The position numbers and the translations under genes are program-made. Under the pieces are notes generated by a model. The model did no database searches. It saw nothing but the letters and a program-made list of their open reading frames with translations, and was not told the origin of the DNA. From Bacteroidota bacterium (GTDB taxonomy: Bacteria; Bacteroidota; Bacteroidia; Chitinophagales; Chitinophagaceae), in assembly GCA_023422565.1 (NCBI GenBank), contig JAFAGR010000081.1, positions 1 to 17,448 on the forward strand: a stretch of DNA of 17,448 bases. Reading direction: 5' to 3'. Numbering within the stretch: the first letter of the stretch is position 1; each line of letters opens with the position of its first letter. Shown here piece after piece: positions 6,890 to 15,625 of this stretch.

Positions 6890-7742
6890 CGAAAGTGTTC
6901 TGAAGAAGGGCAGCGATAGTCATCAGCCCCACTCCCCCCGGAACCGGGCTTATAGCGCCGGCAACAGGTGACACGCTTTCAAAATCTACGTCTCCCTTAA
7001 TAGCAAAACCCGATCTTTTTGAAGCATCAGGCACGCGGCTTATCCCCACGTCAATCACCACGGCACCCGGCTTTACCATATCAGCTTTCACAAATCCCGG
7101 AATCCCGATCGCCGCAACAATTATATCCGCCGTGCGGCATATGGAGAGAAGATCTTTAGTTCGGCTATGCGTAACCGTTACTGTGCAATTGCCGGGATTA
7201 TTATTTGTGCTGAGCAGTACGCTTACCGGCCTTCCCACAATATTACTCCTGCCAATCACCACGGCGTGTTTGCCTGCTGTTTCTATCTTGAAATGCTCGA
7301 GAAGGTACATGATACCCTGAGGCGTTGCCGGTACAAATCCCTTTTGACCCAGCATAAGCATACCTGCGTTATAGGGATGGAAACCATCCACATCTTTTGC
7401 GGGGTTAATCAGGCTGATGATGCGGTTCTCATCTACCTGGGAGGGAAGAGGTAATTGCACCAGAATGCCGTCAACAAGAGGGTCTTCGTTTAGCGAATTA
7501 ATGGATTCTACAAGGGTTTCTTCATCCACATCTTCCGGGAGACGTATTAGAGTACTCTTAAAGCCGGTCTCTTCACAGTTTTTTATTTTAGATGCCACAT
7601 AGGTTTCACTGGCACCGTTATTTCCTACCAAAATTGCAGCAAGGTGAGGAGCCCTGCCATAGTCTGTCACGGCATCCTGAACCTGTTGTTTAAGCTTTTC
7701 TTTTAAAGCGAGGGAAGCGACCTTCCCGTCCAATAATAACAT
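6867..7742 (-). CDS. folD: Bifunctional methylenetetrahydrofolate dehydrogenase / methenyltetrahydrofolate cyclohydrolase
   Basis: A 291-aa FolD that interconverts 5,10-methylene-, 5,10-methenyl- and 10-formyl-tetrahydrofolate in the cytosol, feeding purine synthesis and formyl-Met-tRNA. Active-site residues are intact by comparison with E. coli FolD: Tyr48 and Lys52 in YVASKIK, Gln96 in DGILVQLPLP (91-100), and Asp119 in KDVDGFHP (116-123). The Rossmann NADP-binding region shows VVIGRSNIVGRP (161-172) and VVIDVGIS (228-235). The C-terminal PVAGAISPVPGGVGLMT (259-275) is the family signature. ATG at 7742 fits the usual N-terminus. The stop lies 23 bp inside queE, so the two are almost certainly one transcript. 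Upstream is a 92-bp divergent promoter region shared with the plus-strand barrel gene. Confidence 0.97.
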   Translation of the reverse strand: MLLLDGKVASLALKEKLKQQVQDAVTDYGRAPHLAAILVGNNGASETYVASKIKNCEETGFKSTLIRLPEDVDEETLVESINSLNEDPLVDGILVQLPLPSQVDENRIISLINPAKDVDGFHPYNAGMLMLGQKGFVPATPQGIMYLLEHFKIETAGKHAVVIGRSNIVGRPVSVLLSTNNNPGNCTVTVTHSRTKDLLSICRTADIIVAAIGIPGFVKADMVKPGAVVIDVGISRVPDASKRSGFAIKGDVDFESVSPVAGAISPVPGGVGLMTIAALLQNTFDAYLNNN

Positions 7743-7834
7743 ACCACAAAACTACCAAAGAATAGGTAATTAAGGGGTAGTTTCTATGCGGCGTGGCTGT
7801 ATGCCTGTATTTTGATTCCCTTCAATAAACAGGC
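7743..7834. promoter_or_regulatory. Divergent intergenic promoter region
   Basis: This 92-bp gap separates folD (minus) from the plus-strand barrel gene, so it should hold both promoters. Near matches to TAnnTTTG are TATTCTTTG on the minus strand (plus coordinates 7756-7764, one extra base) and TATTTTG on the plus strand (7808-7814, one base short), about 13 and 20 bp from the respective starts. Both are weak by sequence; position is the main support. Confidence 0.4.
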
Positions 7835-8632
7835 ATGAAAAAATCGCTCCACTCACTTTTATTTTTGTTTTTCTCACAAAGTTCTCCGGCTCAGGTGCCC
7901 GGATCCCATGTCTCCATGCCTTCCAACGGAATTTCCGCTTACGGTTCCGGCCCGGTGGGGTTTGCCTTTCAGAATAATGTGGCGAGCCTTGTGCATTACG
8001 AAAACAGGGAGGTTTCGCTGTTTTCCGAAAGACGGTTTCTGCTGAGTGAACTGCAGTTTTTTTCTGCGGCAATAGCCTGGAAAATGAACTCTGGCGGTGC
8101 GGGGTTCTCGTTAGACCATCATGCTTTTAACGGTTATCAGAATTCGGCCGTGGGCGCCGCGTACGCGCGAAAACTGGGTCGTGTAGCTGTGGGATTGAAA
8201 TTCAATTACGGAAATGAAAGTGTCCCCGGAAGCCGGGGAGTTTCAATTGTTTCTGCCCGCGCAGGTATGTTGGTATCGGTGACCCCAAAGCTCAGGTTCG
8301 GCTGGCAGGTTGAAAATTTTCCGGCCGCTGTAAGCAAAGCCTCTGTAAGAGTATTGCCCGTTTACAAAGCAGGCGTTGGATTTATGGCTTCAAAAGACTG
8401 CCTGCTGGGGATGGAATTTGTAAAAGCGGAAAGTTTCCCGGTTAATGTTCATGCGAGCCTTTGTTACACCTATCGCCGGCGTTTTTTTATACGGGCAGGT
8501 ACCCAATCAGCCTCAGGCAGTTATTATGCCGGTGGCGGCATCGCGTTAAAAAAACTCCAGATCCATCTTTCCGTCAGCCATCACCCTTATCTCGGTTTCT
8601 CACCCGGACTTTTATTGAATCAAAAATTTTAG
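7835..8632 (+). CDS. Predicted outer-membrane beta-barrel, PorV/PorQ-like
   Basis: A 265-aa protein with an N-terminal signal peptide (1-19, ending SSPA before QVPG). The mature part is made of alternating amphipathic beta strands with frequent glycine and aromatic residues and ends in LLNQKF, with the C-terminal Phe usual for barrels. Features such as FQNNVASLVHYENREVSLF, the strand AGFSLDHHAFNGYQNSAVG, YARKLGRVAVGLKF and PKLRFGWQVENFP recall PorV/PorQ and FadL-like barrels, where a short 'N..A' segment follows the N-terminus. Identity as a type IX secretion component is not shown, and no functional motif was seen. Its TAG stop is 2 bp before the start of the helix-hairpin-helix barrel gene, so the two are very probably translated together and may form one envelope complex. 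Confidence 0.75.
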   Translation: MKKSLHSLLFLFFSQSSPAQVPGSHVSMPSNGISAYGSGPVGFAFQNNVASLVHYENREVSLFSERRFLLSELQFFSAAIAWKMNSGGAGFSLDHHAFNGYQNSAVGAAYARKLGRVAVGLKFNYGNESVPGSRGVSIVSARAGMLVSVTPKLRFGWQVENFPAAVSKASVRVLPVYKAGVGFMASKDCLLGMEFVKAESFPVNVHASLCYTYRRRFFIRAGTQSASGSYYAGGGIALKKLQIHLSVSHHPYLGFSPGLLLNQKF

Positions 8633-8634
8633 AA

Positions 8635-10665
8635 TTGAAAAGAGCATTGGTTTTTGCATTAATCTTTATTCCTTTCTTTTCTGCCGCCCAGGAAGATATG
8701 CCCCTGTTATCGGCGGAAGTACTCGCATCCTCCCGTGAAAGCGAATTGGAAACGGAGGATGAGGAACTTGTTGAATCCCGCCTTCCTTCAAAAAAATTTG
8801 ATCTGAATACCATTTCAGAAACTAAGCTGGTATCGTTGCCCGGTATCAATACAAAGTTGGCGAAGAACTTTTTTGAGTATCGAAAAAAGCTCGGCAATTT
8901 CGGCAGTGTTTATGAATTACAATGTGTTCCCGGCTGGAGTTCTGTAGTCTGCCGAAGACTTCGTTCATACTTCACCGTTAGCGACCCCTCACAATCCGAA
9001 AGTTTGGGTAAAAGAGCAGGAGAAGGGTCTCACACCGTATCGGTTCAATCTTTTTATTCGCTTCAGCGATCCGAAGGCTACCGGAGCAAAGACTCTTCGG
9101 GGCCGGACTTTGCCGGATCAGGTGTAAAGTTATTGTTGCGGTATCGGTATCAAAATCCCGGAAAAATGCAGTGGGCGCTTATGGGCGAAAAAGATGCGGG
9201 CGAAAGTATGTTTGGAAAAGGAGGAAAAGGTTTTGATCATTATTCAGCATACCTGATGATTCAGAATTGGAAAAAATTTGAAACCATAGTGCTGGGTGAT
9301 TATCATATAAACCTTGGGCAGGGCCTGGTGCAATGGCAGTCTCTTGCGTTTAATAAAAGTGCGGATGTGATGCAAACGATGAGGCAGGGAGCTCCCGTAC
9401 GCCCAAACAGGTCAGCTAATGAATCGGGTTTCTATCGTGGCATCGCAGCCGAAAAGAAATTGGGAAAACTTGAAACAGTGGTTTTCTATTCCGGAATGAA
9501 AAGAGATGGAAACCTCAACCGGGATTCGACAGGGCGTACATATATTTCCTCTCTTCTTAATTCCGGACTGCATCGCACAGCATCAGAATTAGGCGATAGA
9601 AAAACCGTGCTGCAAACTACCGTGGGCGCTTCCGCTCATCTCCAGATCAAAGGAGTGAAAGCCGGTGTTAATGTGGTTGCACATTCGTTTAACGTTCCGG
9701 TTTTAAAATCTGATGAGCCCTACAACCGGTATGCATTTTCGGGGCGAAGGTTGCTCAACGAAAGCTTCGATTATGCGGTACCGTTAGGCAACATCAGAAT
9801 TTTCGGGGAAGCCGCACTTTCTCAACCCGGAAGTTTTGCTATGATCCACGGTTTGTTGATGAGCATTGCAAATAATACCGATATAACAGTTCTTTACCGT
9901 CACCTTTCAACCCGGTTCCGATCCTTTGAATCCTCTGCATTTACGGAAGCTGCTAATCCGTCCGGAGAAAAAGGAGTGTTTTCGGCGATCCAGGTTAAGG
10001 TTTCCCCGGCCCTGAGCTTTTCAGCTTTCGCTGACCATTTTATTTCTCCCTTTTACAAATTTCGCCTACACGGTGCGGGGAGAGGCCATTCTTATATGAT
10101 GCAAATAAAAATTGTACCTGATAAAAAATCATATTGCACCTTCAGATTTTCCATGGAAGAAAAAGATCAGAATATGGATGACGCCGGGGCGATACATGAG
10201 GTGGCGCGAGTGACACGGAAATCGGCACGTATTCATGCGGCTTACCCTTTATCCGGCTTAGCATCAGGATCCAGCAGGGTGGAAGTGGCTGAGATCACCG
10301 GTGGAACCGCTAAACAAACAGGGGTGCTGATTTATTCAGAGGTGACAACGAAAGTGTTTTCGCACTACTCCTGTGCTGTAAGGGTGCAATTCACCGATAT
10401 CCCACACTATTCCTCAAGGTTATACGCTTATGAGGCTACCGGGGCCACTTCCGGTTACGTTAAGATGCATTATGGATCAGGTTTTCGCCTTTCAGCACGG
10501 ATAAAAAGAAAGTTTTCAAAAAAACTTACGTTTTGGGCAGCGCTAAATCATGCAATGTTCACAGATGAAAACGGAATGGGTACCGGCAGCGACCGGATCG
10601 ACGGGTATAAACGAACTTCATTCAGCTTTCAGGCGATTTACAATCTTTCACTGTTCCCCCGCTGA
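8635..10665 (+). CDS. ComEA-like helix-hairpin-helix domain fused to a predicted outer-membrane barrel
   Basis: A 676-aa protein with a TTG start at 8635, chosen because it gives a proper signal peptide (LKRALVFALIFIPFFSAAQ, 1-19) 2 bp after the upstream stop. The open frame runs back to 8461, but those codons lie inside the preceding gene. After an acidic linker (about 33-48) comes a double helix-hairpin-helix module at about 54-114: DLNTISETKLVSLPGINTKL, then ELQCVPGWSSVVCRRLRSYF, as in ComEA, which binds double-stranded DNA without sequence specificity. The remaining 550 residues are rich in beta strands, Gly, Ser and aromatics (for example WALMGEKDAGESMFGKGGKG, then MIQNWKKFETIVLGDYHINL), as expected for a large outer-membrane barrel. 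The combination recurs in Bacteroidota as 'helix-hairpin-helix domain-containing protein' with no settled role. DNA binding is inferred from the fold; uptake is speculation. Confidence 0.8.
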   Translation: MKRALVFALIFIPFFSAAQEDMPLLSAEVLASSRESELETEDEELVESRLPSKKFDLNTISETKLVSLPGINTKLAKNFFEYRKKLGNFGSVYELQCVPGWSSVVCRRLRSYFTVSDPSQSESLGKRAGEGSHTVSVQSFYSLQRSEGYRSKDSSGPDFAGSGVKLLLRYRYQNPGKMQWALMGEKDAGESMFGKGGKGFDHYSAYLMIQNWKKFETIVLGDYHINLGQGLVQWQSLAFNKSADVMQTMRQGAPVRPNRSANESGFYRGIAAEKKLGKLETVVFYSGMKRDGNLNRDSTGRTYISSLLNSGLHRTASELGDRKTVLQTTVGASAHLQIKGVKAGVNVVAHSFNVPVLKSDEPYNRYAFSGRRLLNESFDYAVPLGNIRIFGEAALSQPGSFAMIHGLLMSIANNTDITVLYRHLSTRFRSFESSAFTEAANPSGEKGVFSAIQVKVSPALSFSAFADHFISPFYKFRLHGAGRGHSYMMQIKIVPDKKSYCTFRFSMEEKDQNMDDAGAIHEVARVTRKSARIHAAYPLSGLASGSSRVEVAEITGGTAKQTGVLIYSEVTTKVFSHYSCAVRVQFTDIPHYSSRLYAYEATGATSGYVKMHYGSGFRLSARIKRKFSKKLTFWAALNHAMFTDENGMGTGSDRIDGYKRTSFSFQAIYNLSLFPR

Positions 10666-10828
10666 TATATCCTGCTTTTATCTTTTTATTAACAATATGC
10701 AGCGTTGCCGCTTATCCCCCTGTCCGCAATTAAAAGGGAGAAAAATTACCGTTGATAAATTTTTAACATTTAATTAATAGTATGTAACTTCCTCCCTACT
10801 TTCACATAATCTAAAATCTTAACCTACG
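10666..10828 (+). promoter_or_regulatory. Leader/promoter region of the SusC-SusD operon
   Basis: This 163-bp AT-rich gap lies upstream of the SusC-like gene. TACTTTCA at 10797-10804 is a partial match to the -7 box TAnnTTTG and lies 24 bp before the ATG; TTAACATT at 10763-10770 lies further upstream. No inverted repeat strong enough to be a terminator of the upstream gene was seen, so readthrough is possible. Confidence 0.35.
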
Positions 10829-13800
10829 ATGAAAAGATTCTTATCGCTGTTTACGGTGCTGATATTCAGTGGAATGTTAGCATTTGCACAAACTCGTACC
10901 ATATCGGGCACGGTTAGGGATGCGCAGGGAAATCCGGTTCCCTTCGCTTCAGTTACGGAAACGGGAACCAACAACACCGTTACCTCCGATGCCAATGGTA
11001 CTTTTTTAATTAAGGTAGGGCCGGCAGCAACTACTCTAACTTTTTCAGGAATTGGCTATGAAACGGCTACGGTAAGCGCAGCCGGCGAGGTGGTCACCGC
11101 ATCGCTAAACCGCAATACCCAGGAACTCGCTGCAGTGGTGGTGACTTCGTTGGGCCAGGTGCGGCAAAAAGCTTCCCTTGGTTATGCCACTGCCTCAGTA
11201 AAATCAAAAGAACTGGTTCAGGCCACGCCGGTGAACCTGCAAAACGGATTAACCGGTAAGGTGTCAGGCCTTAACGTGGCCACTACTAACAACAGCGTTT
11301 TCGGAGATACGCGTATTACCTTGAGAGGTATCCGATCGCTGACCGGAAATAACCAGCCTATGTTAATTGTAGATGGTGTGCCGCTTGCGCTGGGTTATCT
11401 TTCCTCAATCAACCCTAATGATATTGCAGATGTAAGTATCCTGAAATCAGCTTCGGCTACCGCAATTTACGGTCCTGAAGGGGTGAACGGGGCGATCGTG
11501 GTAACTACCAAGCGCGGAAGTAAAGCCAAGCCGGTTATCACCGTGTCGCACGCTACGCAATTGGAAACGATCGCGTATATGCCCGATTTTCAAACACGTT
11601 ATGGCTCGGGTTACAACCAGATGTCCAACGGAGATGGCGAGTTTGACCCCAACGAGCAGCAAAGCTGGGGGCCTGAATACAACGGACAGTTAACGCAGTT
11701 CGGCGATACCGGTCCGAATGGCGAAATGCTTATGCTTCCTTATAGTTACAAGCAAGGTGGAAGAAAAAGTTTCTTTAATACGGGCGTTACCAATCAAACG
11801 GACGTATCAATTGCCGCAGGCGACTTCTACCTGAGTGCGCAGAACGTAAGCATCCAGGGTGTTGTGCCAGACGATGAAAACAGGCGCCGCTCTGTGGCAT
11901 TGCGCACTGAAAAAGAGTACAATCGCTTTAAAGCCATATTGAATGTGCGTTACACTAACGGTAAGTATGATGTAACCACTAACAATACCAATATTTATTA
12001 TACAGTTACCGGCGCGCCGGGTCAGTATAATCTGGCAGACTTCGCTGATTGGAGGAATAATTTCTTTGCTAATCCGGACGGTTACTTTACCACTTTCATG
12101 GGTAACAGGGATTACACTCCTTATGTAGCAAAAGACTTACGCAGGCAAAAAGGAAAGTCTGACGACCTGTTTGGTAACGTGGAGTTGAACCTGAAAGCCA
12201 CCAATTGGCTTGATTTTGTATACCGCGTGGGTCTTTCCACTACCAACGTGAATTCTGTAAGCACTACGGAAGCCTTCAAAAGAAGCTCCTTCCTGGCCCC
12301 AGGCCCTGCGAGCGGCAGAACTTATCCTTCCGATTATGATATTTCCGCACAGGTGAATAACGGAAATGCTTTCGGAAGCAGATTGTCTTCAGAGCTGTTT
12401 GCGAATTTTAAGGCCGACTATAAAGATTTCGGAATGAATGCCACATTAGGCCATTCTTACCGGGAAACCAGAAGCAGAACGCTGGCCGCAGGTAGTAATA
12501 ACCTTGGTTTCTCGCAATTTCTCAGCATCCAGACCCGCCTCGGTGAAGCCACCACCAATGTGCGTTCATCTACAGCAAAACTGGAGAGGTTTTTCGGTAG
12601 AGTAGCCTTTGATTATAAAGACATGGTGTTTATCGAAGGAACCGGAAACTATGAGAAAGATAGCCGTCTGGCTCCTGCAGATGGAAATTTTAAGTTAGAC
12701 GACATTTCTTATTTCTATCCCGGCGTAAATGCTTCAATCTTACTTCATAAGATGATTCCGGGTATTGGAGACAACAGCATTCTTAACTATGCAAAACTGC
12801 GCGGTGCGCTCTCCAAAACTGCGAATGTTAACCTGAACCCATATGAGAATGAGATCACCTTTTCTGTGGCCACCTTCTTCCCGTATGGTTCGATCCTTGG
12901 TTACAACCAGGACCTTGCAGGATATCCGCGTACCATTAACCCCGAATTCGTAAAAACGAAGGAAGTGGGATTAGAACTTGGTTTCCTGAAAAATCGTATC
13001 AACTTTGAAGCAACCTATTACCATCAGGATAATACGGATCAGATCCTTGGAGCCAGGGTTTCTAACACCACCGGTTTAACTCAAACCTTCCTCAATGCTG
13101 CTTCATTCACCAACCAGGGCCTTGAGTTAGATTTAAGGCTGACGCCACTTGTGAAACTTGGAGCGATGGAGGTTGATTTTAAAGTGAATTACAGCCGTAT
13201 GAAAAATGAAGTTTCCAAAGTGCTGGATGGAGTGGATGAATTGGGTATCGGAAACTTTAACTATGTAATTAAAGGCCAACCTGCCTTTGTGTTTAAAGTG
13301 CCTGATTATATCAGGGATTCTGCTACAGGCAAGGTTATTGTAGACAGGGTTACCGGAATGCCAACACTTAATCCAAACCTTACCACCTTCGGGCAAACAA
13401 CGCCAACAGACATTCTTGGCCTGAACCTGAATATCAACTGGAAAGGATTTTCATTTGGTGCCACTGCAGAATACCGTACAGGAAATATGATCTTGTTTGA
13501 CCAGGTTGGTCAGTTCCTGGATGATAACGGAATTTCCTCTTACACCGCAGCCAACGGACGCCGCGCTTTCGTTTTCCCGAATTCTGTAGTAGATGACGGA
13601 ACCGGAAAGCTGGTTGAGAATACCAATGTTTATACATCCAACTTTGGAAGATTGTACTGGAATACGAGCATCAACGGTGATGTACTTTCAAACTACCTGG
13701 CAAGCGGCGCTTTCTGGAAATTGCGTGAGGTGTCAATTACCTATACAATGCCTGCCCGTTTGTTTAAGGGAAATACGCTGAAAGGAGTAACCTTTGGCGT

Positions 13801-13990
13801 AACAGGAAGAAACCTGATGACATGGAGGCCAAAATCCAATCCATGGACAGATCCTGAGTTTTCCGGACAAATTTCCGCTACCACCTCCACACAGGGTTCA
13901 GCCTACACAGGAAATGCCCAGGGAAGGAGTACAGGTTATAACCTTCCGCCAACCAGATTGTTTGGTGCAAACGTAATATTCACCTTTTAA
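10829..13990 (+). CDS. SusC/RagA-family TonB-dependent outer-membrane transporter
   Basis: A 1053-aa SusC-type importer. Signal peptide 1-20 (ending AFA before QTRT), then a carboxypeptidase-D-regulatory-like beta sandwich (about 22-98, starting TISGTVRDAQGNPVPFASV), a TonB-box-like stretch VVVTSLGQVRQKASLGYAT (103-121), and the plug domain (about 125-230) with LTGKVSGLNV, TRITLRGIRSL, QPMLIVDGVPL, NPNDIADVSILKSASATAIYG and GAIVVTTKRG, all SusC-family signatures. The rest is a 22-strand-type barrel ending in FGANVIFTF with terminal Phe. Length is normal and the frame is intact. It pairs with the SusD-like lipoprotein 23 bp downstream: SusC forms the channel and SusD the lid, driven by TonB-ExbBD. 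Substrate cannot be read from sequence, and no degradative enzyme is nearby. Confidence 0.96.
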   Translation: MKRFLSLFTVLIFSGMLAFAQTRTISGTVRDAQGNPVPFASVTETGTNNTVTSDANGTFLIKVGPAATTLTFSGIGYETATVSAAGEVVTASLNRNTQELAAVVVTSLGQVRQKASLGYATASVKSKELVQATPVNLQNGLTGKVSGLNVATTNNSVFGDTRITLRGIRSLTGNNQPMLIVDGVPLALGYLSSINPNDIADVSILKSASATAIYGPEGVNGAIVVTTKRGSKAKPVITVSHATQLETIAYMPDFQTRYGSGYNQMSNGDGEFDPNEQQSWGPEYNGQLTQFGDTGPNGEMLMLPYSYKQGGRKSFFNTGVTNQTDVSIAAGDFYLSAQNVSIQGVVPDDENRRRSVALRTEKEYNRFKAILNVRYTNGKYDVTTNNTNIYYTVTGAPGQYNLADFADWRNNFFANPDGYFTTFMGNRDYTPYVAKDLRRQKGKSDDLFGNVELNLKATNWLDFVYRVGLSTTNVNSVSTTEAFKRSSFLAPGPASGRTYPSDYDISAQVNNGNAFGSRLSSELFANFKADYKDFGMNATLGHSYRETRSRTLAAGSNNLGFSQFLSIQTRLGEATTNVRSSTAKLERFFGRVAFDYKDMVFIEGTGNYEKDSRLAPADGNFKLDDISYFYPGVNASILLHKMIPGIGDNSILNYAKLRGALSKTANVNLNPYENEITFSVATFFPYGSILGYNQDLAGYPRTINPEFVKTKEVGLELGFLKNRINFEATYYHQDNTDQILGARVSNTTGLTQTFLNAASFTNQGLELDLRLTPLVKLGAMEVDFKVNYSRMKNEVSKVLDGVDELGIGNFNYVIKGQPAFVFKVPDYIRDSATGKVIVDRVTGMPTLNPNLTTFGQTTPTDILGLNLNINWKGFSFGATAEYRTGNMILFDQVGQFLDDNGISSYTAANGRRAFVFPNSVVDDGTGKLVENTNVYTSNFGRLYWNTSINGDVLSNYLASGAFWKLREVSITYTMPARLFKGNTLKGVTFGVTGRNLMTWRPKSNPWTDPEFSGQISATTSTQGSAYTGNAQGRSTGYNLPPTRLFGANVIFTF

Positions 13991-14013
13991 TCACCCCATT
14001 CAAACTTAATACG

Positions 14014-15606
14014 ATGAAAATAAAAAATATAAAAAGCTTGTTGGTGATAGGGGTACTTGTACTCGTCGCGGCCACGGGCTGTAAAAAAGAAGATTTTGAT
14101 ATTAACCGGAACCCGGATGACATTACGGAGTCATCGGTTGATTTCCGAACGGTTCTTCCGAGTGCACTGGCAAATTCTGCCACGGCAATTGAAGGCGAGA
14201 ACTGGAAATGGCTTCAGAACTGGATGGGATGGTGGGCACGCTCAGGCAGTTTCCAGGATCTTACCGATGAAGAAACCTATTCTTTCGATAACGATTTTGG
14301 AGCAACAATCTGGAACTCGTTCTACGCAAATGCAAACAATTACAACTTTGTAGCCAAGAGAGCAAACGAAGCCGGAGCGGGGCATTATGAAGCGATCGCA
14401 AGAATTATGAAGGCCCATTGCTTCCAGATTTTGGTAGATGTTTACGGCAATATTCCTTATAGCGAAGCGCTGCAGGGAGGAGCCAACCGCACACCAAAGT
14501 ATGATGACGCAATGGAGATTTATGAAGACCTTTTCCGCGAATTGGATGCTTCCATAGCCCTTTTGAAAGATCCCGCGGCGATTGACCCTGATCTGAATAG
14601 CGGTATTGACCAGAACGACCTGGTTTTTCACGGCGATGCTGAAATGTGGGTAAAATTTGCCAACACTTTAAAACTTCGCATGCTGATGCACGTGTTCCAG
14701 GCTCCCGGCTTTGATGTAACCGGTGAAGCGGCGATCATTATGGCAGAAGGTTCAGGATTTTTGGGCAACGATGAAGATGCGATTTTAAATCCGGGTTACA
14801 GTGCAACGAAACCTTCTCCTTTTTATCGGGCATACGTAACTACCGAAGATGGTGCAGCGGCACGTTTTGCAAATCTCGAAAAAGCAAATGCATATGCGGT
14901 TGGGCCGGTTCCCACTCATTCTAATGTGGGATGGTATTCATGGAACGGCGACCCGCGCATCGACAAGTTTTACACCCTGCCTCAGGATGGTTCACCAGAC
15001 CATAACGGAATTCCTTATGGAGAAATAGCCGGTACGAATCCCGACAACGAGGGTGCAAAGCTGTCTCAGATCGCAGCGCCAGGGCTTATCCCCAACGGAC
15101 CTTCCTCAAGGGCCTGGATAATGACCGCAGCTGAAAGTTTCTTCCTTCAGGCTGAAGCGGTTGAGCGCGGTATCATCACCTCTTCAATGAGCGTGGAAGA
15201 CCTGGTGACGCAAGGTGTTTACGAGTCATTTAAATTTCTCGGTTTAACCACCGCAGAAGCCGATGCTTATTTTACTGCGAACGCGGGATATTCCGACACG
15301 GACGTAAATGGTCCTGCAGGTGCTATCTATACGATACTGGCACAGAAATGGTTTTCGCTGAACGCCATTGCACCATTTGAGGTTTGGACAGATTACAGGA
15401 GAACGGACATCGTGTACGGTGTTGGAGGCGAATTTGCCCCCGGCCCGCCGATCTCGGTTAATCCTGCAAATACCAGAACTTCCTTGCCTGTGAGACTGTT
15501 TTATCCGCAAAATGAGTATAATTACAATGCGGCAAATGTGGCTACACAGGGCAACGGCGGTGTGATAAATGTATTTACCAACAGGATCTTCTGGGACATT
15601 AACTAA
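14014..15606 (+). CDS. SusD/RagB-like surface lipoprotein (SusD-like_2 type)
   Basis: A 530-aa lipoprotein. The signal peptide ends in a lipobox with Cys23 (AATGC); the following KKEDFD matches the acidic surface-export signal reported for Bacteroidota lipoproteins. INRNPDDITESSVDF (30-44) is the typical start of the SusD-like_2 group. TPR-like helical segments follow, with IWNSFYANANNYNFVAKRA, IMKAHCFQILVDVYGNIPYS and TPKYDDAMEIYEDL as conserved stretches, then MWVKFANTLKLRMLMHV. A late AESFFLQAEAVERG and QKWFSLNAIAPFEVWTDYRR complete the fold. It should cap the SusC barrel on the cell surface and bind the ligand. It lies 23 bp after the SusC gene and 19 bp before the next lipoprotein gene, so these are one operon. 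Confidence 0.95.
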   Translation: MKIKNIKSLLVIGVLVLVAATGCKKEDFDINRNPDDITESSVDFRTVLPSALANSATAIEGENWKWLQNWMGWWARSGSFQDLTDEETYSFDNDFGATIWNSFYANANNYNFVAKRANEAGAGHYEAIARIMKAHCFQILVDVYGNIPYSEALQGGANRTPKYDDAMEIYEDLFRELDASIALLKDPAAIDPDLNSGIDQNDLVFHGDAEMWVKFANTLKLRMLMHVFQAPGFDVTGEAAIIMAEGSGFLGNDEDAILNPGYSATKPSPFYRAYVTTEDGAAARFANLEKANAYAVGPVPTHSNVGWYSWNGDPRIDKFYTLPQDGSPDHNGIPYGEIAGTNPDNEGAKLSQIAAPGLIPNGPSSRAWIMTAAESFFLQAEAVERGIITSSMSVEDLVTQGVYESFKFLGLTTAEADAYFTANAGYSDTDVNGPAGAIYTILAQKWFSLNAIAPFEVWTDYRRTDIVYGVGGEFAPGPPISVNPANTRTSLPVRLFYPQNEYNYNAANVATQGNGGVINVFTNRIFWDIN

Positions 15607-15625
15607 CCAACCTAAAATTCAAGCA

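Noticed and set aside
8461..8634. Longer N-terminus for the HhH-barrel protein
   Set aside because: The extra 58 codons overlap the end of the upstream barrel gene and would bury the signal peptide inside the protein.
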